This document shows positions 8,246 through 15,422 of a stretch of 51,248 bases of DNA, in pieces (positions within the stretch are counted from its first letter, which is position 1; each line of letters opens with the position of its first letter). The translations under genes and the position numbers were made by a program. Source of the stretch: Oscillospiraceae bacterium (GTDB lineage Bacteria; Bacillota; Clostridia; Oscillospirales; Oscillospiraceae); the NCBI GenBank assembly GCA_017545165.1, contig JAFWQQ010000008.1, positions 1-51,248 on the forward strand, written 5' to 3'. Under the pieces are notes generated by a model that worked only from the letters and a program-made list of their open reading frames with translations, made no database searches and was not told the DNA's origin.

Positions 8246-10630
8246 TCACTGGGTCACGTAAGCCTTGATGGCGCCGGCGCCGGCGATCTTGTCAAAGCCC
8301 GTGCCCTTGGGGATGATCAGCGTGGGGGCCTGCTTCACGCCGTACTCCTTGGCCAGCTCCGGGTGCTCGTCCGCCAGGATCTTGTCATAGCGGAAGCCGG
8401 CCTTGTCCATATAGCTGCACGCGATGCGGCAGTTGGGGCAGGTGGCGGTGGCGAAGAGGATGGGCGTGGGATCGGCGGCGGGGGCCTTCTCGGGAGCCGG
8501 GGCGGCCGCGGCGGGCTGCTGGATCTTCTCGGGCTGCACGGGGCCCAGGTGGGTCAGGTGGGAGTGGCCAAGGTCATACTCCCGGCGCTCCTTGTACTCC
8601 TGGGTCTTGCCGTCGTTCCAGTTCTGGACCGGGCGGTAGTAGCCGGTGATGCGGCTGTAGACCTCGGCGCTCTTGCCGCAGTGGGGGCAGGTGAAGTGCT
8701 CGCCGGTGAGGTAGCCGTGGTCCTTGCACACGCTGTAGGTGGGGCTCAGGGTGTAGTAGGGCAGGCGGTAGTTCTCGGCGATCTTGCGCACCAGGTTGGC
8801 GGCGGCTTCCCAGTCGGGCAGCTTCTCGCCCAGGAAGGCGTGGAAGACGGTGCCGGAGGTGTAGCGGGTCTGCAGATCGTCCTGAATGTCCAGGGCGGCG
8901 AAGATGTCCTCAGTGTAGCTCACGGGCAGGTGGGAGCTGTTGGTGTAGTAGGGGGCGCCGCCGGGCTGGGCCGCGGTGATGATGTCAGGGAAGTCCTCCA
9001 CGTCGTGCTTGGCGAAGCGGTAGGAGGTGGACTCGGCGGGGGTGGCCTCCAGGTTGTACAGGTCGCCGTACTGCTCCTGGTAGTCGCTCAGGCGCTCGCG
9101 CATGTGGTCCAGCACCTGCTTGGTGAACTCCTGGCAGCGGGGATCGGTCATGTTGCAGCGCAGCCACCTGGCGTTGAGGCCCGCCTCGTTCATGCCCACC
9201 AGGCCGATGGTGGAGAAGTGGTTCTCAAAGGTGCCCAGGTAGTGCTTGGTGTAGGGGTACAGGCCCTCGTTCAGGAGCTTGGTGATGACGGTGCGCTTGA
9301 TCTTCAGGGAGCGGGCCGCCAGATCCATCAGCTTGTCCAGCCGGCGGTAGAAGTCCTGCTCGTCCTTGGACTGGTAAGCCAGGCGGGGCATGTTCAGGGT
9401 GACCACGCCGATGGAGCCGGTGGATTCGCCGGAGCCGAAGTAGCCGCCGGACTTCTTGCGCAGCTCGCGGAGGTCCAGACGCAGACGGCAGCACATCGAG
9501 CGCACGTCGGAGGGCTCCATGTCGGAATTGATGTAGTTGGAGAAGTAGGGGGTGCCGTACTTGGCGGTCATCTCGAAGAGGAGCTTGTTGTTCTCGGTGG
9601 GAGACCAGTCAAAGTCCCGGGTGATGGAGTAGGTGGGGATGGGGTACTGGAAGCCGCGGCCGTTGGCGTCGCCCTCGATCATGACGTTGATGAAGGCCTT
9701 GTTCACCAGGTCCATTTCGGCCTTGCAGTCGCCATAGGTGAAGTCCACCTCCTTGCCGCCCACGATGGCGGGCAGGTCCTTCAGGTCGGCGGGAACGGTC
9801 CAGTCCAGGGTGATGTTGGAGAAGGGCGCCTGGGTGCCCCAGCGGCTGGGGGTGTTCACGCCGAAGACGAAGGACTGGATGCACTGCTTGACTTCCTTGT
9901 AGCTCAGATTGTCGATCTTCACGAAGGGAGCCAGATAGGTGTCAAAGGAGGAGAAGGCCTGGGCGCCGGCCCACTCGTTCTGCATGATGCCAAGGAAGTT
10001 CACCATCTGGTTGCAGAGGGTGGACAGGTGGCTCGCCGGGGAGGAGTTGATCTTGCCCGGGATGCCGAGGCCCTGCTGAATGAGCTGCTTCAGGCTCCAG
10101 CCGGCGCAGTAGCCGGTGAGCATGCTCAGGTCGTGCAGGTGAATGTCACAATTGCGGTGGGCGTTGGCGATCTCCTGGTCATAGACCTCGCTGAGCCAGT
10201 AGTTCGCGGTGATGGCGCCGGAGTTGGAGAGGATCAGGCCGCCCACGGAGTAGGTGACGGTGGAATTCTCCTTCACGCGCCAGTCGGTGACGTTCAGATA
10301 CTTGTCCACCGTGTCCTTGTAGTCCAGGTAGGTGGACTTCATGCTGCGCAGTTTCTCCCGCTGCTTGCGGTACAGGATGTAGGCCTTGGCCACGGTCTCG
10401 TAGCCGCCGCGGGACAGGACCGCCTCCACGCTGTCCTGAATATCCTCCACCGCCACCTTGCCGTCCCGGATCTTGGGCAGGAAGTCCGCGGAGGTCTTCA
10501 GCGCCAGAAAGTCGATGACGCTGTCGTTATAATCCGTCTGGGTCGCCTCGAAGGCCTTCTTGATGGCCTCGGCGATCTTGGTGATGTCAAATTCGACGAC
10601 CTTGCCGTCTCTCTTTACGACCTGATACAT
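8246..10630 (-). CDS. nrdD: Anaerobic (class III) ribonucleoside-triphosphate reductase with C-terminal redoxin domain
   Basis: Makes deoxyribonucleotides under anoxia using a glycyl radical. The 794-aa protein has an ATP-cone (about 1-92, MYQVVKRDGKVVEFDITKI), then the catalytic barrel with Cys candidates in LTGYCAGWSL and RSMCCRLRL. A metal site (CKDH...CPHC) leads to the glycyl-radical loop RITGYYRPVQNWNDGKTQEY. After an Ala/Pro-rich linker the last ~74 residues form a thioredoxin/glutaredoxin-like domain with CPNC at about 731-734 and a cis-Pro motif QAPTL. GGGGAGGAT precedes ATG 10630. It is second in the nrdG-nrdD operon. Confidence 0.95.
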   Translation of the reverse strand: MYQVVKRDGKVVEFDITKIAEAIKKAFEATQTDYNDSVIDFLALKTSADFLPKIRDGKVAVEDIQDSVEAVLSRGGYETVAKAYILYRKQREKLRSMKSTYLDYKDTVDKYLNVTDWRVKENSTVTYSVGGLILSNSGAITANYWLSEVYDQEIANAHRNCDIHLHDLSMLTGYCAGWSLKQLIQQGLGIPGKINSSPASHLSTLCNQMVNFLGIMQNEWAGAQAFSSFDTYLAPFVKIDNLSYKEVKQCIQSFVFGVNTPSRWGTQAPFSNITLDWTVPADLKDLPAIVGGKEVDFTYGDCKAEMDLVNKAFINVMIEGDANGRGFQYPIPTYSITRDFDWSPTENNKLLFEMTAKYGTPYFSNYINSDMEPSDVRSMCCRLRLDLRELRKKSGGYFGSGESTGSIGVVTLNMPRLAYQSKDEQDFYRRLDKLMDLAARSLKIKRTVITKLLNEGLYPYTKHYLGTFENHFSTIGLVGMNEAGLNARWLRCNMTDPRCQEFTKQVLDHMRERLSDYQEQYGDLYNLEATPAESTSYRFAKHDVEDFPDIITAAQPGGAPYYTNSSHLPVSYTEDIFAALDIQDDLQTRYTSGTVFHAFLGEKLPDWEAAANLVRKIAENYRLPYYTLSPTYSVCKDHGYLTGEHFTCPHCGKSAEVYSRITGYYRPVQNWNDGKTQEYKERREYDLGHSHLTHLGPVQPEKIQQPAAAAPAPEKAPAADPTPILFATATCPNCRIACSYMDKAGFRYDKILADEHPELAKEYGVKQAPTLIIPKGTGFDKIAGAGAIKAYVTQ

Positions 10631-10706
10631 ACTTTTATCCTCCCCTGTCAAATCGAAAAGCGTTTCTCCCTCCGCTTTTCACTGTTATCTGTTCTCTGTT
10701 CTCTAT

Positions 10707-11408
10707 TTATTCAACGCCTCTGACCCGGACGGACGGCACGATGGGCCGCACCGCCTCCGCCAGGGCGTGCATTTCCTCTCCCGTGAAGGCCGAGAGGCCC
10801 TCGATGGCGATCACATCGCCGGAATCCTTGAATTGCTGCAGGTAATACTCTTGGGCGCCTTCGATCCAGCGGGCCGCCTCCAGCAGGCTCTCCCGGGTGT
10901 GCAGGCCCTTCACCACCGTGGTGCGGAACTCGTAGTCCACGGCGCCGGAAAGCAGGTAGTTCTTGGTCCGCTCCACCGGGGCCAGATCGAAGCCGGGGAC
11001 GCCGACGGTTTTGGCGTACAGGGCCGGGGAATTCTTGACGTCCACCGCCACCCGGTCCACCAAGCCCTCCTCCACCAGGGCGATGAGCCGATCCGGGAAG
11101 GAACCGTTGGTGTCCAGCTTCACGGCGTAGCCCAGGGCCTTGACCTGACGGAGGAAAACGTCGATATCCTTATGCAGCAGGGGCTCGCCGCCGGTGACGG
11201 CCACCCCGTCCAGGATGCCCTGCCGCTTTTTCAGAAAGGCCAGCACCGTCTCGGCGCCGTTCTCGTCCCCCGCCAGGCGCTCCGGCAGCACCAGGGGCGC
11301 GTTGTGGCAGAAGGGACAGCGGAAGTTGCAGCCGCCGGTGAATACCGTGCAGGCCACGCGGCCGGGATAGTCCAGCAGGGTCAGCTTTTGCAGACCGGAT
11401 ATGCGCAA
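10707..11408 (-). CDS. nrdG: Anaerobic ribonucleotide reductase activating protein (radical SAM)
   Basis: A radical-SAM enzyme that installs the glycyl radical on NrdD. CNFRCPFCHN is the CxxxCxxC iron-sulfur motif, followed by the GGEP motif (VAVTGGEPLL). The best start is TTG 11408: GAGGAGG lies 8 nt upstream and the product begins RISGLQKLTLLDYPG as in relatives. An ATG at 11441 would lie at the predicted -10 box, upstream of the transcript start, so it cannot be the start if that promoter is right. The 233-aa form is normal for the larger NrdG-like group. It is first gene of the operon. Confidence 0.93.
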   Translation of the reverse strand: MRISGLQKLTLLDYPGRVACTVFTGGCNFRCPFCHNAPLVLPERLAGDENGAETVLAFLKKRQGILDGVAVTGGEPLLHKDIDVFLRQVKALGYAVKLDTNGSFPDRLIALVEEGLVDRVAVDVKNSPALYAKTVGVPGFDLAPVERTKNYLLSGAVDYEFRTTVVKGLHTRESLLEAARWIEGAQEYYLQQFKDSGDVIAIEGLSAFTGEEMHALAEAVRPIVPSVRVRGVE

Positions 11409-11441
11409 GGCGCTCGCCTCCTCTTGCTTGCTGCGAGGCAT

Positions 11442-11470
11442 ATGATAGCGCTATCTAGTCCCTTTGTCAA
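11442..11470 (-). promoter_or_regulatory. Promoter of nrdG-nrdD
   Basis: Reading the minus strand, TTGACA (complement of 11465-11470), 17 bp, TATCAT (complement of 11442-11447). The spacer contains the 12-bp palindrome GATAGCGCTATC. Transcription would begin near 11435, downstream of the ATG at 11441 and upstream of the TTG at 11408. Confidence 0.8.
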
Positions 11471-11478
11471 GGGGTCAG

Positions 11479-11536
11479 ACACAAAATATAGGAAGTTTAA
11501 CTGGTCTGTAACCACTTTGACCACAAAATATAGTGC
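11479..11536 (-). promoter_or_regulatory. Two NrdR-box-like sites upstream of nrdG
   Basis: ACACAAAATATAGGAA (11479-11494) and CCACAAAATATAGTGC (11521-11536) match 12 and 13 of 16 positions of the NrdR consensus as I recall it (acaCwAtATaTwGtgt). They are 42 bp apart, four helical turns, where NrdR sites more often sit three turns apart. Both are just upstream of the -35 box. Confidence 0.6.
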
Positions 11537-11647
11537 CAGTCGGGAAATTGTTCCCGTCTGACACCGTTTGACATTTTACCCGATCCCGCGGCGTTTTGCA
11601 AGCCCTTTCGCACAAAAAGTTTTTACAAAGCTGCCCCTTCGGAGTGC

Positions 11648-11676
11648 TTGTCCTTCTGTGCATTTTGTGCTATACT
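11648..11676 (+). promoter_or_regulatory. Promoter of glmS
   Basis: TTGTCC (11648-11653), 17 bp, TATACT (11671-11676). The leader before the ATG at 11715 is only about 30 nt, too short to hold a glmS ribozyme. Confidence 0.75.
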
Positions 11677-11714
11677 GTGCACCTACACTACAAGATAAGG
11701 GAGTGTGTCTATCA

Positions 11715-13553
11715 ATGTGCGGTATCGTAGGCTATGTGGGAAGCGCCCAGGCCGGGCCCATCCTGCTGGACGGGCTGGAGCGCCTGGAATACCGGGGCTA
11801 TGACTCGGCGGGTATCGCCGTGCTGTCCCCGGAGAAGGGCCTGCAGGTCAAAAAGGCCAAGGGCCGGCTGAAGGTCCTCAGCGCCCTGGTGGACGAGGGT
11901 CGGGCCGTGGAGGGCACCATCGGCATCGGCCACACCCGCTGGGCAACCCATGGGCAGCCCAACGACGTGAACTCCCACCCCCATCTGAGCCAGGACAGCC
12001 GCATCGCCGTGGTGCACAACGGCATCATCGAGAACTATGTGGAGATCAAGGAGTATCTGATCGGCAAGGGCATCCGCTTCCGCTCGGAGACGGACACCGA
12101 GGTCGTGGCCCAGCTGCTGGCCTACCACTACCGGAAGACCGGGGATCTGATGACCGCGGTCTACCGGGTGCTGCACCGCATCGAGGGGGCCTACGCCCTG
12201 GGTATCCTCTGCGCCGACATGCCCGACGCCTTCATCGCCGTGCGCAAGGACGCGCCGCTGCTGCTGGGCTACGGCCAGGGCTGCAGCTTCATCGCCTCGG
12301 ACGTGACGGCCATCATCAAGCACACCCGGGAGGTCTCCTATATGGAGGACGGGGAAGTCGCCGTGGTGAAGGCCGACGGGATCCAGGTCTACGACGCCCT
12401 GGGCCAGCCCGTGGAGAAAGAGCGCTGCACCATCGACTGGGACGTGAGCGCCGCGGAAAAGGGGGGCTACGCCCACTTCATGTTCAAGGAGATCATGGAG
12501 CAGCCCGAGGCCGTGCGCAAGACCGTCCATCCCCGGCTGAAGGACCGCCGGGTGGTCTTCGACGAGCTGAAGGTGACACCGGACGAGATCCGGGGCCTGC
12601 AGCGCATCGTCATCGTGGCCTGCGGGTCCAGCTACCATGTGGGCATGGTGGGCAAGTATAACCTGGAGCGGCTGCTGCGCCGCCCGGTGGAGACCATGCT
12701 GGCCTCGGAATTCCGCTACTGCGACCCGCTGGTGGATGAGCATACCCTGGTCATCGTCATCAGCCAGTCCGGCGAGACCCTGGACACCATGGCAGCCCTG
12801 CGCCAGGCCAGGAGCCTGGGCGCCCGCATCCTCTCCATCGTGAACGTGGTGGGCTCCTCCATCGCCCGGGAGTCGGACGAGGTGCTCTACACCTGGGCCG
12901 GGCCGGAGATCGCCGTGGCCACCACCAAGGCCTACAGCACCCAGCTGGTGCTGCTGGACATGCTGGGCCTGTATTTTGCCGACATCCTGGGCAGCGTGAA
13001 GCCTGAGGAATACGAGAGCATCATCGAGGAGCTCCAGGCCCTGCCCGCCAAGATGGAGGAGGTGCTGGAGAACACCGAAAAGATCAAGTACCTGGCTTCC
13101 GTGTGCTTCAACCACAATTCCATCTTTTTCATCGGCCGCAATCTGGACTATGCCCTGGGGCTGGAGGGCAGTCTGAAGCTCAAGGAGATCTCCTACATCC
13201 ACTGCGAGGCCTACGCGGCGGGCGAGCTGAAGCACGGCACCATCTCCCTCATCGAGGACGGCACCCTGGTGGTGGCCCTGTGCACCTACGCGCCGCTCTT
13301 TGACAAGAGCCTGTCCAACATCGTGGAGGTCAAGGCCCGGGGCGCCGACGTGGTGGCCCTCACCGACGACAGCCACGCCGAGGAGCTCAGAAAGACCGTG
13401 GGCAACGTGCTGACTATCCCGGACACCCACACCATCTTCAAGCCCTCCCTGGGCGTGATCCCTCTGCAGATCTTCTCCTACTACATGGCCCTGCAGCGGG
13501 GCTGCGACATCGACAAGCCCCGGAACCTGGCCAAATCCGTCACGGTGGAATAA
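11715..13553 (+). CDS. glmS: Glutamine--fructose-6-phosphate aminotransferase
   Basis: Makes glucosamine-6-phosphate from fructose-6-phosphate and glutamine, the first step to UDP-GlcNAc. The 612-aa protein starts MCGIVGYVG with the N-terminal nucleophile Cys2 of the glutaminase domain, then GYDSAGIAV and HTRWATHG. Two SIS domains follow (IVACGSSYHVG with SQSGETLDT, and FIGRNLDYALGLEGSLKLKE). It ends in the conserved DKPRNLAKSVTVE. AAGGGAG precedes ATG 11715; in-frame codons further upstream lie in the promoter region. Monocistronic, with a strong terminator. Confidence 0.97.
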   Translation: MCGIVGYVGSAQAGPILLDGLERLEYRGYDSAGIAVLSPEKGLQVKKAKGRLKVLSALVDEGRAVEGTIGIGHTRWATHGQPNDVNSHPHLSQDSRIAVVHNGIIENYVEIKEYLIGKGIRFRSETDTEVVAQLLAYHYRKTGDLMTAVYRVLHRIEGAYALGILCADMPDAFIAVRKDAPLLLGYGQGCSFIASDVTAIIKHTREVSYMEDGEVAVVKADGIQVYDALGQPVEKERCTIDWDVSAAEKGGYAHFMFKEIMEQPEAVRKTVHPRLKDRRVVFDELKVTPDEIRGLQRIVIVACGSSYHVGMVGKYNLERLLRRPVETMLASEFRYCDPLVDEHTLVIVISQSGETLDTMAALRQARSLGARILSIVNVVGSSIARESDEVLYTWAGPEIAVATTKAYSTQLVLLDMLGLYFADILGSVKPEEYESIIEELQALPAKMEEVLENTEKIKYLASVCFNHNSIFFIGRNLDYALGLEGSLKLKEISYIHCEAYAAGELKHGTISLIEDGTLVVALCTYAPLFDKSLSNIVEVKARGADVVALTDDSHAEELRKTVGNVLTIPDTHTIFKPSLGVIPLQIFSYYMALQRGCDIDKPRNLAKSVTVE

Positions 13554-13559
13554 AAAAGG

Positions 13560-13591
13560 ATCCCGGAGGTCCGCAGACCTCCGGGATTCGT
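13560..13591. terminator. Bidirectional terminator between glmS and the convergent membrane-protein gene
   Basis: A 12-bp perfect stem, ATCCCGGAGGTC with GACCTCCGGGAT, closes a CGCA tetraloop. TTCGTTTT follows on the plus strand and A-rich sequence precedes it, giving Ts on the minus strand. Confidence 0.88.
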
Positions 13592-13592
13592 T

Positions 13593-14501
13593 TTACCGTT
13601 TTTTGCCGACCGAGTCGGCCAGGGCCAGGATCTCCGCATCGGTCCAGGCGTGCTGCTCCGGCTCTGTGGGCCCCTCCGCCGGGACGGGGGCCGGGGCCGC
13701 CTTTTGCTTCCGCAGGATCCCCCGGATCAGGGCGAAGGCCACGGTGCCCAGGATCAGCGCCATGCCGGAGGCCCGCAGCACCTGGGCCAGCTCCTCATAG
13801 CCGTCCCAGAACAGGGGCACCGTCAGGTCCGCGATCCCCAGGCCCAGACCGGCCAGGATGAGGCCCAGAAGGCTCTTCTTGTTGAAGATCTTCTTCAGGG
13901 GCATGTTGGGGAAAACGGTTTTCAGCCCCAGAGCCGCCGCGCCCAGCAGGGCGGCCAGCAGGAACAGCCAGCTCACGACCTTGCCGGCGATGGGCTGCAG
14001 CAGCACCGTCCAAACGCTGACGGCCACGTTCCAGATCACCGTGCCCAGGGCCCAGAGCGGCACCATCACGAAGACCCGCACCGCCAGGGGCAGCCCCAGG
14101 ATCCGCTGCCGCAGGGCCTCCCGCAGGCCGGCCTTCTCGCTTTCGCGCTCCGTCTCCTCCCGGTCGCCGCTGTCCTCCTCGTCCCCGTTCTGGTCGCCGT
14201 CGCCGTCGTTCTGGCTGACAACCACGGGATTCAGGTTCTGCTCCTTGGCCAGCAGCGCGTCCGGAGAGGAAAACAGGCCTCCCACCAGGACGCTGGCCGA
14301 GGTGACCACAGCCACTCCCGCCTTGACGGCCTTCTTTTTATAGTCCTTCTTTCCGTCCTCACCCTTTCGCTCCGGCTCGGCAGGGGCCGGCTTCGCGGGG
14401 ATCTCAAGCCCGGTCTGTCCCACCGGGACGGGAAGGCGCTCTTCGGCGGCGGCAACAGGCGCCGCTTCCGCCTCGGGGGCTTTTTTCTTCTGTTGATCCA
14501 T
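13593..14501 (-). CDS. Multi-pass membrane protein of unknown function
   Basis: A 302-aa protein. The first ~65 residues are charged and Pro/Ala-rich, followed by a hydrophobic segment (VKAGVAVVTSASVLVGGLF), an acidic stretch (GDGDQNGDEEDSGDREE) and four to five further membrane segments between about 140 and 270. The C-terminus is again Pro/Ala-rich and cytoplasmic-looking. I recognise no family. GGAGGAACGGC precedes the ATG at 14501. It has its own promoter and shares the glmS terminator from the opposite side. Confidence 0.75.
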   Translation of the reverse strand: MDQQKKKAPEAEAAPVAAAEERLPVPVGQTGLEIPAKPAPAEPERKGEDGKKDYKKKAVKAGVAVVTSASVLVGGLFSSPDALLAKEQNLNPVVVSQNDGDGDQNGDEEDSGDREETERESEKAGLREALRQRILGLPLAVRVFVMVPLWALGTVIWNVAVSVWTVLLQPIAGKVVSWLFLLAALLGAAALGLKTVFPNMPLKKIFNKKSLLGLILAGLGLGIADLTVPLFWDGYEELAQVLRASGMALILGTVAFALIRGILRKQKAAPAPVPAEGPTEPEQHAWTDAEILALADSVGKKR

Positions 14502-14561
14502 GCCGTTCCTCCTTCCCTTCGCAAACACGGGTCCCTTCGGCAGGCTTTCTCTTTTTTCTGT

Positions 14562-14590
14562 ATCATACGCCAGAAATGAGACGCTGTCAA
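14562..14590 (-). promoter_or_regulatory. Promoter of the membrane-protein gene
   Basis: On the minus strand, TTGACA (complement of 14585-14590), 17 bp, TATGAT (complement of 14562-14567). Confidence 0.8.
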
Positions 14591-14626
14591 ATATCCTTTG
14601 TTCCCGGAGGGGCGCTCCGCTTCGTC

Positions 14627-14794
14627 TCACAGCTCGATGGGACCGTGCTCCTTTTCGAAGGCCGCGATGCGGCGGCGGATCATGTGGACCAGCTCGCCGT
14701 TCTTGGTGCGGCCCTCGTACTCCGCGATATAGCCCAGCTTGTCCAGCAGCTCCTGGTCGATGCGCAGGGTGTACCTGCTCTTGTTGTCCTCCAT
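14627..14794 (-). CDS. Small ribbon-helix-helix (Arc-type) DNA-binding protein
   Basis: A 55-aa protein: a short strand (SRYTLRID) then two helices (QELLDKLGYIAEYEGRTKNGE and LVHMIRRRIAAFEKE), the Arc/MetJ ribbon-helix-helix layout in which the strand of a dimer reads DNA. AAGGAGGC lies 8-10 nt before ATG 14794. It is divergent from the small gene at 14898. The intervening 100 bp is full of TTGAC(G/A) motifs, the likely sites of this protein (inference). Confidence 0.8.
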   Translation of the reverse strand: MEDNKSRYTLRIDQELLDKLGYIAEYEGRTKNGELVHMIRRRIAAFEKEHGPIEL

Positions 14795-14809
14795 TTTGTC
14801 AACGCCTCC

Positions 14810-14880
14810 TTGACGAAGTATTGACAAAATAGTAGCGTCAAAATATACTGTGAAGGTAGTTTGACGCAGGATTGACGCAT
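14810..14880. promoter_or_regulatory. Operator-like region with phased TTGAC(G/A) repeats
   Basis: TTGACG at 14810, TTGACA at 14821, inverted GCGTCAAA at 14835-14842, TTTGACGC at 14860-14867 and TTGACG at 14872. The direct pairs are exactly 11 bp apart (14810/14821, 14861/14872) and the inner two form an inverted repeat. The region lies between the divergent RHH gene and the small gene. Confidence 0.6.
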
Positions 14881-14897
14881 GAACAGGAGGCAATGAA

Positions 14898-15422
14898 ATG
14901 TTCAAAACCATGTATCTGCATCTGTTCAATCGGGTCACCGACGCGCTGGAGGCCCTGGATGCGGGCGACCCCGACCGGGCCAGAGAGCTGCTGATCGCCG
15001 GCCAGCAGGAGTGCGAGGAGCGGTATCTGGCCGGCCGGGAGGACGACCGGCAGGCCGGGGGGGAACAAAAACGTGAGACGGAAGCGCCAGGGAGGCGGAT
15101 CTGTCTCACGTTTTTTTACGGCGTGGGCGGCGGGCGATTCGTGAATCGCCCCTACGGCCGGGGGCGGAGCGGCGGCGCGCTCTTGCCTCCCTCTCTGAGG
15201 GAGGCAAGGGACGGGCGGCGGGCGACCACAAGGGCGAAGCGAAGCGGAGGGCGCCCCTACGGCCGGGGCGGGGCTGCTCCCGCTCAGCGGCAGACCAGCT
15301 CGCCGTTTTCCGCGTCCACGGTGAGGGTGGAGCCGCTCTCCAGGTCGCCCCGGAGGATGGTGCGGGCCAGCAGGGTCTCCACGCTGCTCTGCAGCACCCG
15401 TCTGAGGGGCCGCGCGCCGTAG
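14898..15422 (+). CDS. Small conserved helical protein; frame runs through its own terminator
   Basis: The N-terminal ~50 residues ([20 protein letters not shown] and [18 protein letters not shown]) form two amphipathic helices like small proteins common in Clostridia. AGGAGG precedes ATG 14898. As written the frame has no stop until 15422, crossing a strong terminator at 15067-15117, a palindromic repeat and the end of clpB. A run of seven Gs at 15057-15063 lies just before the terminator; with one more G the protein would end at 59 residues with TGA at 15074-15076. The true product is probably the short form. Confidence 0.5.
   Translation: MFKTMYLHLFNRVTDALEALDAGDPDRARELLIAGQQECEERYLAGREDDRQAGGEQKRETEAPGRRICLTFFYGVGGGRFVNRPYGRGRSGGALLPPSLREARDGRRATTRAKRSGGRPYGRGGAAPAQRQTSSPFSASTVRVEPLSRSPRRMVRASRVSTLLCSTRLRGRAP
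15067..15117 (+). terminator. Intrinsic terminator of the small gene
   Basis: A 13-bp stem, AAAAACGTGAGAC with GTCTCACGTTTTT, closes a 23-nt loop and ends in seven Ts. Confidence 0.85.
15128..15264. repeat. Palindromic repeat cluster between the small gene and clpB
   Basis: Contains a third copy of GGGCGATTCGTGAATCGCCC (15132-15151) followed by CCTACGG, a 12-bp-stem hairpin at 15182-15208 (CTTGCCTCCCTC with GAGGGAGGCAAG), and another GGGCGACC...GGGCGCCCCTACGG block. Confidence 0.75.

Noticed and set aside
8363-10723. 786-codon plus-strand frame opposite nrdD
   Set aside because: It is the reverse of a clear nrdD gene; composition is Val/Gly/Leu-biased and it has no family motif. The same applies to long frames opposite clpB, glmS, spoIIE and mgtE.
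11676-11714. glmS ribozyme
   Set aside because: The leader is about 30 nt by the predicted promoter, and none of the ribozyme core is visible.
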